Source of the DNA: Amoebidium appalachense
Lineage: Eukaryota; Ichthyosporea
Length of the DNA stretch: 64,000 bases
Reading direction: 5' to 3'
Assembly: GCA_963693365.1 (NCBI GenBank)
Contig: CAVNZM010000004.1
Coordinates: 10,974,001 to 11,038,000 of the forward strand
In this document: in pieces, positions 1 to 28,618 of the stretch
How positions within the stretch are numbered: position 1 is the stretch's first letter
Layout of the letters: the number at the start of each line of letters is the position of its first letter
Notes under the pieces: model-generated
Database searches by the model: none
What the model saw: only the letters and a program-made list of their open reading frames with translations
What the model was told of the DNA's origin: nothing
Position numbers and translations under genes: made by a program

Positions 1-45
1 CAACCTACTGTGCCCCCACCAATACCTGCGGTGGCTTTACACATG
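1..45 (+). CDS. possible upstream exon of muskelin (partial)
   Basis: The first 45 bases are open in frame 1 and end in ATG followed directly by a consensus donor (ATG|GTGAGT, donor GT at 46-47). A good acceptor (poly-T, then GTGCAG) ends at 860. Splicing 45 to 861 keeps frame and would start or extend muskelin as M-A-E-M-E-K-L-D-Y, which resembles the short N-terminal leader of animal muskelins. This is inference: the same bases could be the end of an unrelated exon, and the protein can also start at the internal ATG at 867. Confidence 0.3.
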
Positions 46-860
46 GTGAGTTTTCCTTCCCTTTCAAAGGTATGAAAGCCGAGTATTCGGTAGGCCATGC
101 CTGTGCGAGTCATCTTACCTAATGGGTTGGCAGTCACGAACAAACAAAGCTGTGAAAAAAGCTGACCAGGAACAAAGCAAGGAACACTGGGCTGGGTAGG
201 AAAGGCAAAGAGAGGAAAGCGCATTGGGGGCGGGAGGGGCAAAGGGGGGAAAGGGGGAGGGGTGACATGCTAGCACAAGCCTTCACTCTTGCCAACCTGC
301 GACGACCCGCCCCCCCCCCCCCCACCCCCCCCACCCCCCCCCTTCCTTCCCCCCTCCCTCCTCCCTTGATCCATTTCGATGCTGCTTACAGAAGTACACC
401 AATCTGAATTCTAGATGCACTGCTCAAAACAAGCACACGACACGTGGTGCTTAAGACATCAAGGAGGGGAGAAGACAAACCCCCAAAATGCGTACATGTC
501 GTGCATTGACAAGCAAGCCCTTGCACGGACATTCCGAGGCATTCACATGTATTTAAAAGGGGACATAGGGTATGCAACAGGCCTTCTGTACACACTGTTG
601 CTCCCACACAGCCGTATGGTCCCCCCCCCCCCCCCCCCCAACCCTTTCCTTTTCATACCGCATTTAAAGCTCAATTCCGGGGCTTCCTGTGTGTGAGCAT
701 ACACACACGGTGCAATTTCCTTGCCTGTACGTTTCCAACATGCAGTTCAGGAACTTAAGTTGAAGGGATACCACAGGACTCTGTGTCCTTTTCGTTTAAG
801 GTTTATTGATTGCTTGGAGCTCTGTGTTTTTTTTTAACCCTTTGTTGGGATGGGGTGCAG
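46..860 (+). other. muskelin 5' region or first intron
   Basis: No coding signal is seen. The stretch holds a C-rich tract at about 309-356, a short poly-C run near 620, and mixed sequence. It ends in a pyrimidine-rich acceptor-like sequence finishing in GTGCAG at 860, so it is either the first intron (if 1-45 is an exon) or 5' flank. Confidence 0.5.
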
Positions 861-866
861 GCGGAA

Positions 867-16805
<15,939 letters not shown>

Positions 16806-17160
16806 TTGTAGATAGACATTAGTATGATGGTAACGCATTACACAGTGGTGTATACGTGTGCACATACACAGACACACACGTGCAGACTCAGGCACACGCA
16901 CACGCAAGCTCACAGCGGCAGGGAGCGGTTAGTTCGGGGTTGTGTCGTCTCTTTGTTTTGATCCAGTTGGGTTCTTGTAGTGGTACAGTATTATTCTCTG
17001 AACTAATGTATGTATCAGTCGACGATTAACTTGGCAAGTGTGTGTGGCCTTGTACTGTATGGGTGAATTCATTGTGATATGCATGTACGTGTTTGCACAC
17101 CCACCAAAGCACACAAACGAACACATAACGAGCACATGATTATCATCGTCATCATCATCA

Positions 17161-17234
<74 letters not shown>

Positions 17235-17844
17235 TACTATCCGAGAGTAATGTTGTCCTCGAGTAATTCGTGACATTTCTTCATACGCTTGTCTATTGGG
17301 GTAGGTTGATGATAAGCTAGACCATGCACGTATCATGTAATTCTGTGAAAGTGGTCTTGTAACCCTTAGGTTAGGGGGCATGAAATAGGTGCCCTAAGAA
17401 AGACATATCGAATGCTAAGGCTTTGTATCACCCTTTTGTCAATCGGGGTTTCTCTTGTTCAAAAAAATAAACATGAGTTTATTTTGTCTGCACGTGCAGC
17501 ACACACATCGACTGGATGCTGGTGACGGTCTGCCTGGCAGTAAATTGTGGTATCTGAGATTCAGATATGCGCCAGGCACATGGGCATATGCAGTGTCCAA
17601 TCTAAATATGGTATCATCCACGCGTACACCCGGTACATGTGTGGAAAAGGGATGGTGTACAGTCTTTACACCAAGTCTCATTGACATGGTGAGATGCAGC
17701 CCTATGTCGAAGAATATTGTGCAAGGCACGGAAAACAATGGAGTTAATATTAACCATAGCCTTGATTATGCATGAATTACATAGTACTGTAGCCGTACTG
17801 TAGCCGTATTCTTAGGTCTACAAAATGACCCACTGGGCCTCCAA

Positions 17845-17906
<62 letters not shown>

Positions 17907-18054
17907 TTGAGGGGGGGTTGGGGTGCCATGGCTAATTAGCTGACGTATGCGTGTATCCAATTATTAAAGGAAAAGTGCATCCATTAAAGGAAAAATAAGG
18001 GGACCAAGCACGCTGAACATGTACATACACAATCGTACACTTAAAACCCTCCTT
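16806..18054. other. muskelin / hydrolase convergent intergenic region
   Basis: Contains a (CA)n tract at about 17164-17232 and a short poly-A/poly-G junction near 17842-17905. AATAAA on the plus strand at 17466-17471 and TTTATT (AATAAA on the minus strand) at 17478-17483 could be the poly-A signals of the two convergent genes. ORFs of about 100 codons on both strands at 17439-17775 have no recognisable similarity and are left out. Confidence 0.6.
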
Positions 18055-18596
18055 TCAGCAATTTTCAGGCCCCGCAGCACCAGACTGCGCCACGAAATCC
18101 TTGCTCGAGGGGCAGCCGAGGGTCAGTCTACGGTGAAACACTTCCAGCATGAGCATCTGGCAGGCCCGGGTTAGAGAGGCATCATAACGGCCCTTGGAGC
18201 TCTCATCGCGAAGAAAAGCGTGCCGTGCGTTGAGTTCGCACCAGGCAAAATCCACGTTGTTGTCTTCAAGAGTGTCTTTGATTTCGCGGATTCCAGCCCT
18301 GGGCGTGTGGTTGTCCTGCTTGCCGAATACCATCAAAAGTTCCGTGTTTTTGAGATCCCCCTTCTTAACTCGTTCGAGCGAATCGTCCCCCCCCTTTCCG
18401 AGAGAGCGTGTGTGTATGTCCGTGGCAAAGAAGCATACAGCGGCAATCACTTCGGGTTCAAACGCGCACCGGAAAGCCAGGTGGCCCCCTAGACACAACC
18501 CCACAGAGCCTATGCGACCGTTGCAGTCCTTGCGTGACTTGAGATAATCGACCACCGCACGTGCATCGGCATCATATGCACCTACGGGCTTCGCAA

Positions 18597-18660
<64 letters not shown>

Positions 18661-18695
18661 GGGGGGGGGGGGGGAGGGGGAGGGAGGGGAGGGTG

Positions 18696-18758
<63 letters not shown>

Positions 18759-19035
18759 TGTGAGTGCGTTGTGTGGTGAAGGTGGTGTTGTTGGTGGTGG
18801 TGGTGGTGGTGGTGGTGGTGGTGGTGGTGGTGGTGGTGGGGGGGGGGGGGGGGGGGGGGGGGTATTATAATACGTTTCAGATTACGAAGGACAGCAGACT
18901 GAGGATTTTGCGTGCGGTGCGTGGGGGAGGGGGGGGGGGAAGGGGGGCGAGCTAAAGACACATGCTGCAATTTGATACTGATGATAAGCAGTGCGCCCAA
19001 GTTTTGGGTGGATTTTCTTGACGTGCAGGGAGCCC

Positions 19036-19095
<60 letters not shown>

Positions 19096-19358
19096 GGGAG
19101 AGGTTAGGAACGAGGTGATTCAGCCTGACTATCAGTGGGAATAATGTGTTGGAATTGCCCCCGTTCGTCTTTAATTATGGGGGGCCAAAGCGCATGGGGA
19201 GAGAAGGGGGGGGGGGGGGGGGGGGGGAAGGGGTAATACAGTAAGTACTATTGAATGGAAGGAGCACACAAAATGTGGAGAAGTGGTGCAGAACTTAACA
19301 GGTCGAACAGCTGAGGTACAGCCTTGTTGGGAAAGGGGGTGGAAAAAAAGGGCGGCGG

Positions 19359-19407
<49 letters not shown>

Positions 19408-19494
19408 AGAAGTATGTAGAGCGTACGCGCGCGGAGACAAAAGGGAACAGATTACCGTGTGAGAGCCGAGGGAAATCGTTTACAGGTTGAAAAC

Positions 19495-19536
<42 letters not shown>

Positions 19537-20051
19537 GCCCCACACCACCTCCTCACTGCGCACACATGCACCTTCCCGTAGGTACTACCCAGCACCCTTC
19601 TCGCCAATCTCACTCTCGGGTACCCCCCCTCCAACCTCCACTTCCCCTCCTCTCCCATTGTCAACCTTGCCTAACCTTCCTCGTTTCCTCAATCCGTGCC
19701 GCAGGTTTTCTCTAAGATTAAAAAGAAGCAGAATAGAGAAGAAACAAATTTCATGTGCGGACATAGGCATGAAGCACGTACCTTGTATGCGTTGCCCTTA
19801 TCCGTGTCCTTGTCATCGTAGTTCAGCACCGTGCCGGGCACCTCAAAGTCATGATAAACCTCCGGGGCAGCAACAATAAACCCCTCGCTAGCCAGCAGCC
19901 GACAAATGCGACTCACAGGTCCCGTGACTTGGTAGATCTCAGAGTAGACAATAACACCCGCAAAAGTCCCATCACAAGCGGGCTTGAAAAGATGCACGCG
20001 CATAACACTGTCCCCAACCTTCAGGTCTGTGTAGCTCTCGTGAATCAACAT
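18055..20051 (-). CDS. dienelactone hydrolase family protein
   Basis: Alpha/beta hydrolase of the dienelactone hydrolase (carboxymethylenebutenolidase-like) family, probably cytosolic since no signal peptide is seen. Two exons read on the minus strand: 20051-19782 and 18597-18055, joined in phase 0 across a 1184-bp intron; 270 residues. The expected active-site set is present: Glu38 (YSEIYQ), nucleophile Cys125 in GLCLGG, Asp185 in GKQDNH and His216 in ARHAF. The substrate is unknown; family members cleave lactones and small esters. It has one intron while all its neighbours have many, and the intron is nearly all (GT)n, (GGT)n and poly-G on the plus strand. It is transcribed divergently from RAD51D. 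Confidence 0.93.
18598..19781 (-). repeat. microsatellite-filled intron of the hydrolase gene
   Basis: On the plus strand it holds (TG)n at about 18600-18658 and 18698-18753, (GGT)n at about 18780-18838, and poly-G runs at about 18839-18862, 19039-19087 and 19361-19404. The acceptor of the second exon is the end of the (CA)n tract on the sense strand. Confidence 0.9.
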
Positions 20052-20507
20052 GGTGACGGATGTGTGTGTATAAGTGGAAAAGGAAGGGATCCCCTAAAAC
20101 GGTGAAGGCGGGTTGGAAGCGTAAAAAACGGGGAAGCACAAACGGCAAACAAACAAGACAAAACTTTGAAACAAAAACTTATTTGGTCCAATTTGGCCTC
20201 CTGTTTGCGCAAGTTGAAATGCAGCTTTGTCATTGGTCATTGTCGTTTTTGGCGCGAAAATAGTAATAACACAGCCGAGTCAACATCAAATGTTGATGTT
20301 CCCCGGGCCGAGTCATATGATAGCTAGGCCTGTTTAGCAAGCAGTCACTTCTGTGTGACGTCCGGATTCTTGCAAATAGTTTTATATGCTTGCAAAAGAA
20401 AAAAGACAGCGAAGATAGTGTAAAGGGCAGCTTGGTGTGGCAGGGTGCATGCAAGCCAAATCCTTGACCTTCACACCCAGTGAACCCGGAGGTGGAACAC
20501 AGGGCAG
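20052..20507. promoter_or_regulatory. shared divergent promoter with E2F-type palindrome
   Basis: 456 bp separate the start codons of the hydrolase (minus) and RAD51D (plus). It is one of the few stretches free of microsatellites. It has an E2F/DP consensus palindrome TTTTGGCGCGAAAA at 20247-20260, an ATTGG (inverted CCAAT) at 20232-20236 and a TGACGTCC half-CRE near 20356. E2F control of recombination genes is known in animals and plants; its use here is inferred. Confidence 0.6.
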
Positions 20508-22294
20508 ATGCTTCGCACTCTCCTTCCCCCCGGACAGGCGTCAGAAGAGCTCCTTACTGAGCTGAAGAAGAAAAACATACGCTCAGGTAGGAAACTAAAA
20601 TTGCAACGACAATCAAAAAAGGGAAGACTTGCTTCATGTGAAAAAAGTAGGGGAAGAAGATTTGGTGTAAATCATGGAGGGAAAGAAAGGGGCTTTCTCA
20701 AAAAATGGAGGTTAATCAGATTGGTTTCCTGAAAAAAAAAAAAATTGCGGGAAAAAAATTGGCATCATGTGTTTAGTGGGCGGAAAGAACATTTCGCTCT
20801 TTGTAAAAAATACGGAGAGAGGATTTGCAGACTAGTTTGGTGTCATAGATGAGACTTTGGGAGAGGAAACTGTACAGTGAGCAACGACACTTTCTAATTT
20901 CGCGCACCAACAGAGCAAATGTGCAGCACTTGGTCAGCCTTCCCTTCTTCCCCCCCCCCCCCTCCCCTCCCCTAGTCCCTCGGCCCTCCAACTTCAATTT
21001 CCCTTCTCCTTCTCGTGCCACCCTTTCCCCACTCCACTCCCGCCACCTCCGTTCTTCTCTTCCTTGTATTTTCGCTTCTAAAGACTCTTCCAGCCTCTAT
21101 GTTGAGGCTTCCATGTTTAATGCCTTAGAAAACGGAAGGCCCCCTCTCAACAGGTGGGAAGGGGAGAGGGTGATCGTGGATTGCGACAGGTTGGGAGGTT
21201 TTGAGGAAATCATGGAGTTGAATGCTGTGGATGTTGGGGCACAGTACACTGATGAATGGAACAATGAACTGTACGGCTTTCCATGTGTGTAAGGTGGTAT
21301 TGCAGCAAAACTCACAACGTCTTTTTTTTCACATTTCCCCAGCCCAGCAAGTGGTGCTGTCTGACCCTAACCTCTGGTTGAGGGACACAGCACACCCAGA
21401 ACAGGTACGAGTTTTTGCTCTTCGTTTGCCCTGGTATCACTTTGTGTTTATGATAGAAGTGCTGAGGTCTTTGTAAATTTGTATAAGAAATCGCATACTC
21501 CTATAAACAAAATCACTTACTCCTGTTTCTTTTCATCTCATTTCAATGCGCATAGCTTGTGTCAAAACCTCCGAAAAAATCCCCCCCCCCCCCCCCCCAC
21601 CGCCCTCCCCCCGTTCTCCTCCCCCTTCTCCACCGAACCACCACCGACACTGGGAGTGGAGGCCATAATCACCACCACTGCGACGGCGAGCACACAAAAC
21701 ACACAGACAGGCATAGAACGAAATGCCCTTGCAAACATGTACAAATGCGTGCTTGTATTCATCATTTAACCAGCCAAATAGCCGTGCCCATCATTTTGCA
21801 AGTCCTTTTTTGCATGCTTGTGGATCCGTGAATCATTATCACCACATCCCAAATCTAACACCATTACACGAACCTTTAACCAGGCCACTGCACTGAGGGA
21901 TGCCGCTATCTCTTTGTGCTGCAGCCGCCCTGTGCGTGGGGACCATCTGTTCTCTCGCCTTCTAGAAGCCGGGGTGGTGCTGAGCACTGGCATAGACAGG
22001 TGGGGTATGACGTCATATGTGCACACAGTGATTTACTTATCACGGGGGGGGCGGTCCCTTTATCTTGCACACGTCCACTCTACCTACAGGTGGTTCGACC
22101 TTTCAGTATGGGTGCAAGTTTCGCTTTCGATCCGCACCTCGATATTTAGCTAGAGAAAAACACTCGTGGGCAGGGGGGGGGGGGGGGTGGGGGGTGGGAT
22201 GATGGTGAGGGAGGCAGGGAGCATCTCCAAACATGAATGTCATACATCCCCCCCCCCCCCGCCCCTCCCTTGTTCCCCCTGCGCGCATTCCACC

Positions 22295-22336
<42 letters not shown>

Positions 22337-24013
22337 TAATTGGTTCAACATCACCACCACACACACCCCACCCGCTTACCATCCCACACCACTCACACCA
22401 AACTGTGTTTTTTCCACAGTGTGGACAGTATGCTCGATGGAGGGCTGATGAGTGGAGAGATCACTGAGTTGGTGGGTCCCCCGGCATCAGGAAAGACGCA
22501 GGTAATGCTGTGTGTGGGTTCAGGGGGGGGAGGGGGGGAGAGGAAAAGGTATGGGGGCGAGGGGGGGGGGGGGGGGGGGGGGGGGAAATAGTGGGCGGGG
22601 GAGGGGCGGGGGGAGGAGGGAAGGGGGGGGTTCGTGGTTTCAAGTAAGTTCGACAACATCTGGATGGTTGGATCGGTGCATGATCAAGTTGTCAATGGTC
22701 CTATTTATGTGCACCGATACATTACATTCTTCTATTTGTCCTCGCCCATTCAACAACAGCCCCCCCCCCCCTCCCCCCCCCCCCCCCCCCCCCCCCCCAC
22801 ACACACACACATCCTCATTCCCTTCCCATCTCTTTTTAATGGCTCCCGTCCTCTCTCCCTCGCTATCTCGTTTGTTCTCCCCCCCCCCCCCCCCCCCCCG
22901 TGGCCCTTCCATTCCATTAAAACACGAATTTCTCTACCCTTCCTTCCACTTCCCTCCCTCCCATCTTTGCTGGCACTTTCCACCCCCACACTTTACTCAC
23001 TTCCTGCATGCCCCCACGTGCAGTTATGCCACCATGCAGCGCTGCGCACGTGCACCCAGGGCACAGGCACTGTGCTGTATGTCGACACAAACAATTCCTT
23101 CTCAGCTGCACGCATGGCTGCATTCATGCATCAGTCAAAGGATAATCTTCCTGAGGTTCCCCCCCCCCCCCCCCCCCCCCCCCCCCCAGTCAAAGGATAA
23201 TCTTCCTGAGGTTTGCCCCCCCCCCCCCCCCCCCCCCCCGTCGATGGGCTATGTTTAAGTAACACCTTCTCACCTTCTGCATGCATAATCGCTTTTAGAC
23301 GTGCTATGTTGTAGGAATTGTTGAATTGTGGTATCTCCATAATTCCTTGGTTGCCACCCTCTATTACCCCCCCCCCCCCCCGCCCCCCGAAAGCATGCAC
23401 ATGCAACACTGTATGGCTGTATGAATGAAAACGCGAAGGGTAGAGCTGGGGAAATACAACCCGCAGGCTTGTTGGGTGGATAGGTGAGTTCATGTGAGGT
23501 AAACGAAAGAGAAAAGGGGCTTAGATGAATGAGGTAATTGTGTGTGTGTGTGTGTGTGTTGTGGAGGAAGGGGAAGGGGCGAGGGGCGAGGGGCGGAGGT
23601 GGGGGGGAGGTGGGGGAGGGGGGAGGCAGGGAGGGAGGATATGTCAGATAAAATGGCGATAGAAGGAAGTCAGAAGGGTTTAAAGTCTGGGATATGGTTG
23701 GGGGGAAAGAGCAGCCGATACAACAGGAATTACGGAAAGGCCTATCTGCACGGAAAAATTGCACTGGGATTACGGCTGGTGAGGTTTTCCCTCAGTGCTG
23801 GAGAAGGGGGTGGGGGGGGGAGGGGGGGGGCGAGGGGAGGGGGGGGGGGAAGGGAGGGGGGATACTAATATTTTTTACACAGAACCCTTTTGAGGTGATG
23901 GACTGTGTGCGCTGCCAGGGGGTCTATTCCATCTACGAGGTAGGGGCATAGGGCTGGGATACCATTAATAGATTTTCTGCGCTATGCTACCCACATCCGA
24001 CGTGTTCTACCCT

Positions 24014-24062
<49 letters not shown>

Positions 24063-24097
24063 ACCCCCACCCACCCGCCCCCACCCACTCACCCACC

Positions 24098-24129
<32 letters not shown>

Positions 24130-25754
24130 CCCCACCCCACCCCACCCCACCCACCCACCCACCACCCACCACCACCCCTCCCCTCCTCCCTCTTCTCCCC
24201 GTCCCCAACTATCATGCATAATGTACGTGTACTCTTGTTCCGTGTACCACATTCAAACCCCCATCGACACTACCACCACGCGTACACACACCACACATCC
24301 AGCAACATAGTTGCATGCACAAACACATGCAGTAACACACTTCTAGTATACACATAATCGAAAATAGAACAAAGAGCCCCGCCCGCATATGCATCACATA
24401 CCTGAACACCCAACGCACGCGCATGCACAGGCATACACACAAACACAAACTCACACTTCCATATGACACTTTCAGTCTTTGGTGTTGTATGAAGTGGCCT
24501 CCCTTACACACCAGAGAACCGTAGGGTAAGCTGAAGTGTGTGTTTCTTATTCTTGAGTTTAAGGGAGTCAGTCGGTTCCTGTGAGTGTGTGTGAGCCCGT
24601 ACCCACCGCATGAAGGTATGTGTCTGTGAATGTGCCTCCGCTTCTGTGTGTGTCTGCCCGTAAATGTGTAGGTGTTTATATCCAGAGATGATTCGCGGAC
24701 CTTTTCATTTTCAAATTTATCTCGAAAAGAGCTTTTTATGTATCTCATGTTTGCCCGTTCCATACCGCCCACCCATCCGAATATCGCACACCGTGAGATA
24801 GTTTCAATATTCACCGGTTGCCATGTTCGTGCTATGCAGCTTTTTTCACTTCTCGAGGGGGTACGAGATCACCTGCAATGTTCGTCCAGTGGCTCACGTG
24901 AGGTATGAAGATATATCACTCACCCGCATGTAAAAATTTGGAAATTTATCCTCTGAATTGTTCAAGTTGCATTAAGGGACGGGCCGGGATTGAATCCATT
25001 GTCCATGCGCAAATATTACAGAGCGACTAGATAGACTTTTTTCAGTGATCAAAAGGTTGTGCAAACTGGGAAGAGCCAACCACCAACAGAGTTTTAGCAA
25101 TCTTTTTCTTCACAGAAGGCTTTTTCTAGCGTGTACGCCCATAGTTGCTAAGAGGGGTGCCGCTGCCCACGAGTAATAGATGCCTTGGGAGAGAAGAAAG
25201 TGTGGGCTTTTTTTCCTGGTTCCTGGAGGAGGCAGGTGTGGGGGTAGCTGGAAGGGGGGGGGGGAGGGAAGGGGGGAAAGGGGGGGGGGGGAGGGGGGAG
25301 GGGGGATACGCATAGCAGGGTCCATGTTGCAACAGGCCCCGGACATCAGGAAACTGCAAGAGAGGGTGTGTGTGTGTGTGTGCGTGCCCGTGTGTGTGTG
25401 TGTGTGTGTGTTGTGTCTTGACCTTCCATTTTGCCTCCCAGGACCACCTATTCTTCACGCATCTGCAGCTCATAGTCATTGACTCCGTCACCCCCCTGCT
25501 GTCCTGTCTGATGGGGGCTCCAAATTCCCAAGGTGTGTTTGTACCCTTCCCCCCCCCCCCCCTCCTCCTCCTCTTCCAACCCACCCTCCCCTTACTGCCC
25601 ACCACCCACCCCTCAACATGCACACACACTCCACACACACAATCTCACTCTCACTCTCCACATGCACACACGAACACAAACACGCACGCACGCACCACAC
25701 ACCACACACACACTCATACACACTCTCTCTCTTTCTTCATATCACACACAAGCG

Positions 25755-25812
<58 letters not shown>

Positions 25813-26593
25813 ACCACCACCACCACCACCACCCACACCAGCACCCCCTCTTTCTTTCTTCCGTCCTTTCTCTTTTCCCCTTTGCGTTGTATGCATGGTC
25901 AGCAATGTTGATCATATAAACTGGCCTAGACATGCTACTATGAGTCTGCCAATCAGCACCCGGTAAACAATGAAGAGCCCCCCTCCCCCCCCTCTCCCCC
26001 CCCCCCCCCCCCCCCCCCCCCTTTCTCCCTTCCCCTCTTCTAAAAGGAAAGAAAGAAGATTAACCAAAGGAAAGAATGAAGAGAGAAAGACAGAAAATGA
26101 GGAAAAACGAAAGAAAGAAAAGGGCACCCTCATGTGGCAGAAGAGAAATTACGCCGAAACCTCCACATGTCTCATTCCACTGCCAGTCATACTAACCAAT
26201 TAGGTGCCGTGCAGGTCACGTGCTGATGTCCTCATTGGCTGCTACCGTACGTCAGCTGGCACACGACCATCACCTCGTCATCTTGGTGAGTGTGTGTTTT
26301 GGCGTGTGTCCCCTTCGTTCCCTTCGACACCCATATATGTACATTGAATCTATGAACCATGTTTAGATCTCATTAGTGCTCTCGTATCCCACTCAAAATA
26401 TACTGTGTCCATGTAAAAAGGTCGACTCAACAAGGTTGCTTGAAAATAATGATCACTGAAAAGTCTGTTTGATGTAACAATCCTAGGGCAATTTCTAATG
26501 TGTATGGTCTACCTTGAACATGTCTAAGGCTCTCTTTTTTCTTATCGCGCTCTCTTTGCCCTTTCGTCATCCCCCTCTCATTCCCCCCTCCCC

Positions 26594-26624
<31 letters not shown>

Positions 26625-26960
26625 GAAACTTCCTTCTTTCAAAACCTCGATGTCGTATGGTTGTGTATGTTTGCATGTGTGCTCACATGATAGTGAACGC
26701 CTGTCCTTAATGCAACCTGCATCCCTTATCGATGTATGGAACACAATACATTTGTATCCATGTATGGGAATGTAACGTCTCACCTTCCATATTAGGTCAC
26801 CAACGGCACTGTGCAGGAGTATGCCCGTAGTGGGGTTAAGGCAGCGCTCGGTGCCACGTGGACATATGTGCCAGACACACAGCTGTGGCTGCATGCGGCA
26901 CACGGTATGTTGCACTACACACACACACACACTCACTCCACACACAGGCACGCAGACATG

Positions 26961-26999
<39 letters not shown>

Positions 27000-27140
27000 T
27001 CACTCACTCACTCCACACACAGGCACAAACACATGCATACACACATACACACACACACACACACACACTCACACACTCACACACTCACACACTCACTCCA
27101 AACACAGGCATACACACACGCACACACACACACACACACA

Positions 27141-27198
<58 letters not shown>

Positions 27199-27251
27199 AC
27201 TCACTCACACACTCACACACTCACTCCACACACAGGCACACACACATGCAC

Positions 27252-27286
<35 letters not shown>

Positions 27287-27406
27287 CTCACTCACTCCAC
27301 ACACAGGCACACACACATGCACACACACACACACACACACACTCACACACTCACACACTCACACACACACACACTCCACACACTCCACACACAGGCACAC
27401 ACACAT

Positions 27407-27484
<78 letters not shown>

Positions 27485-27586
27485 TCACACACACACACTC
27501 CACACACAGGCACAAACACATGCATGTACACACACACACACACACACACCTCACACACTCACTCCACACACAGGCACACACACATG

Positions 27587-27618
<32 letters not shown>

Positions 27619-27671
27619 CACACACTCACACACTCACTCCACACACAGGCACGCACACATGCATACACACA

Positions 27672-27756
<85 letters not shown>

Positions 27757-28052
27757 TACACACACACACACACACATTGACTCACACTCACACACACGCG
27801 CACACACGCACACGCAAAAGCACACACGTCAAAACCCACAGGCACGCATGCACACCATGCGTCCGTGGGTGCACACATGCACTCGTTTGTGCGCACATGC
27901 GCGCGCACACACACACATTTACACACACACTCAACCACACCTTTCCTACCACCCTCGCCTACACCTACACTTCTTACCTGCTTGCGTGTCTCTTCCCTCC
28001 CTTTCTTTCATTTCTTCCTTTGTTGTGTCCTCCCCTGCCCCCCTTCCCTTCG

Positions 28053-28092
<40 letters not shown>

Positions 28093-28416
28093 CCCTCACC
28101 CCAACTGCTTTGCAGTTTCCGCGATCTACACTTCCCAACTGCCCTCATCATTTTTGTCATTTGTGTGTTCCTGCCTCTTTGTCCACTCCCTACTACAAAC
28201 ATGTCTCACACGACCCTTCCCTCCCATACCGCAAACCAGCACCCCTCGCCCCTCCACAAAAAGAAAGGATATTGAAAGAAAGAAAGAAAGAACACTCACA
28301 CAAAGGGTTATGCAAATCCATATCCCCCCCCCCCCCCCCCCCTCCATTTTCCTGCAAATAGATGATTCAAGATCCCCCCCCCTTCCCCCCCCCCCCCCCC
28401 CCCCTCTCACCCCCTT

Positions 28417-28448
<32 letters not shown>

Positions 28449-28559
28449 ACCGAGGATGGGCTCTGCTTATTATGCGTACTCTTTATGTATGGTTTGCACT
28501 CTGCATCTTGTTATCCGTTGTTCATGTGTACCCCATATTTTGTGACGCATTCAAACTCC

Positions 28560-28618
<59 letters not shown>

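Noticed and set aside
17439-17775. About 100-codon ORFs on both strands between muskelin and the hydrolase
   Set aside because: No recognisable domain, no splice context, overlapping on opposite strands; probably chance.
22512-23258. Proline-rich 248-codon frame over the RAD51D region
   Set aside because: It runs through intron poly-C and is out of frame with the RAD51D exon at 23024-23155.
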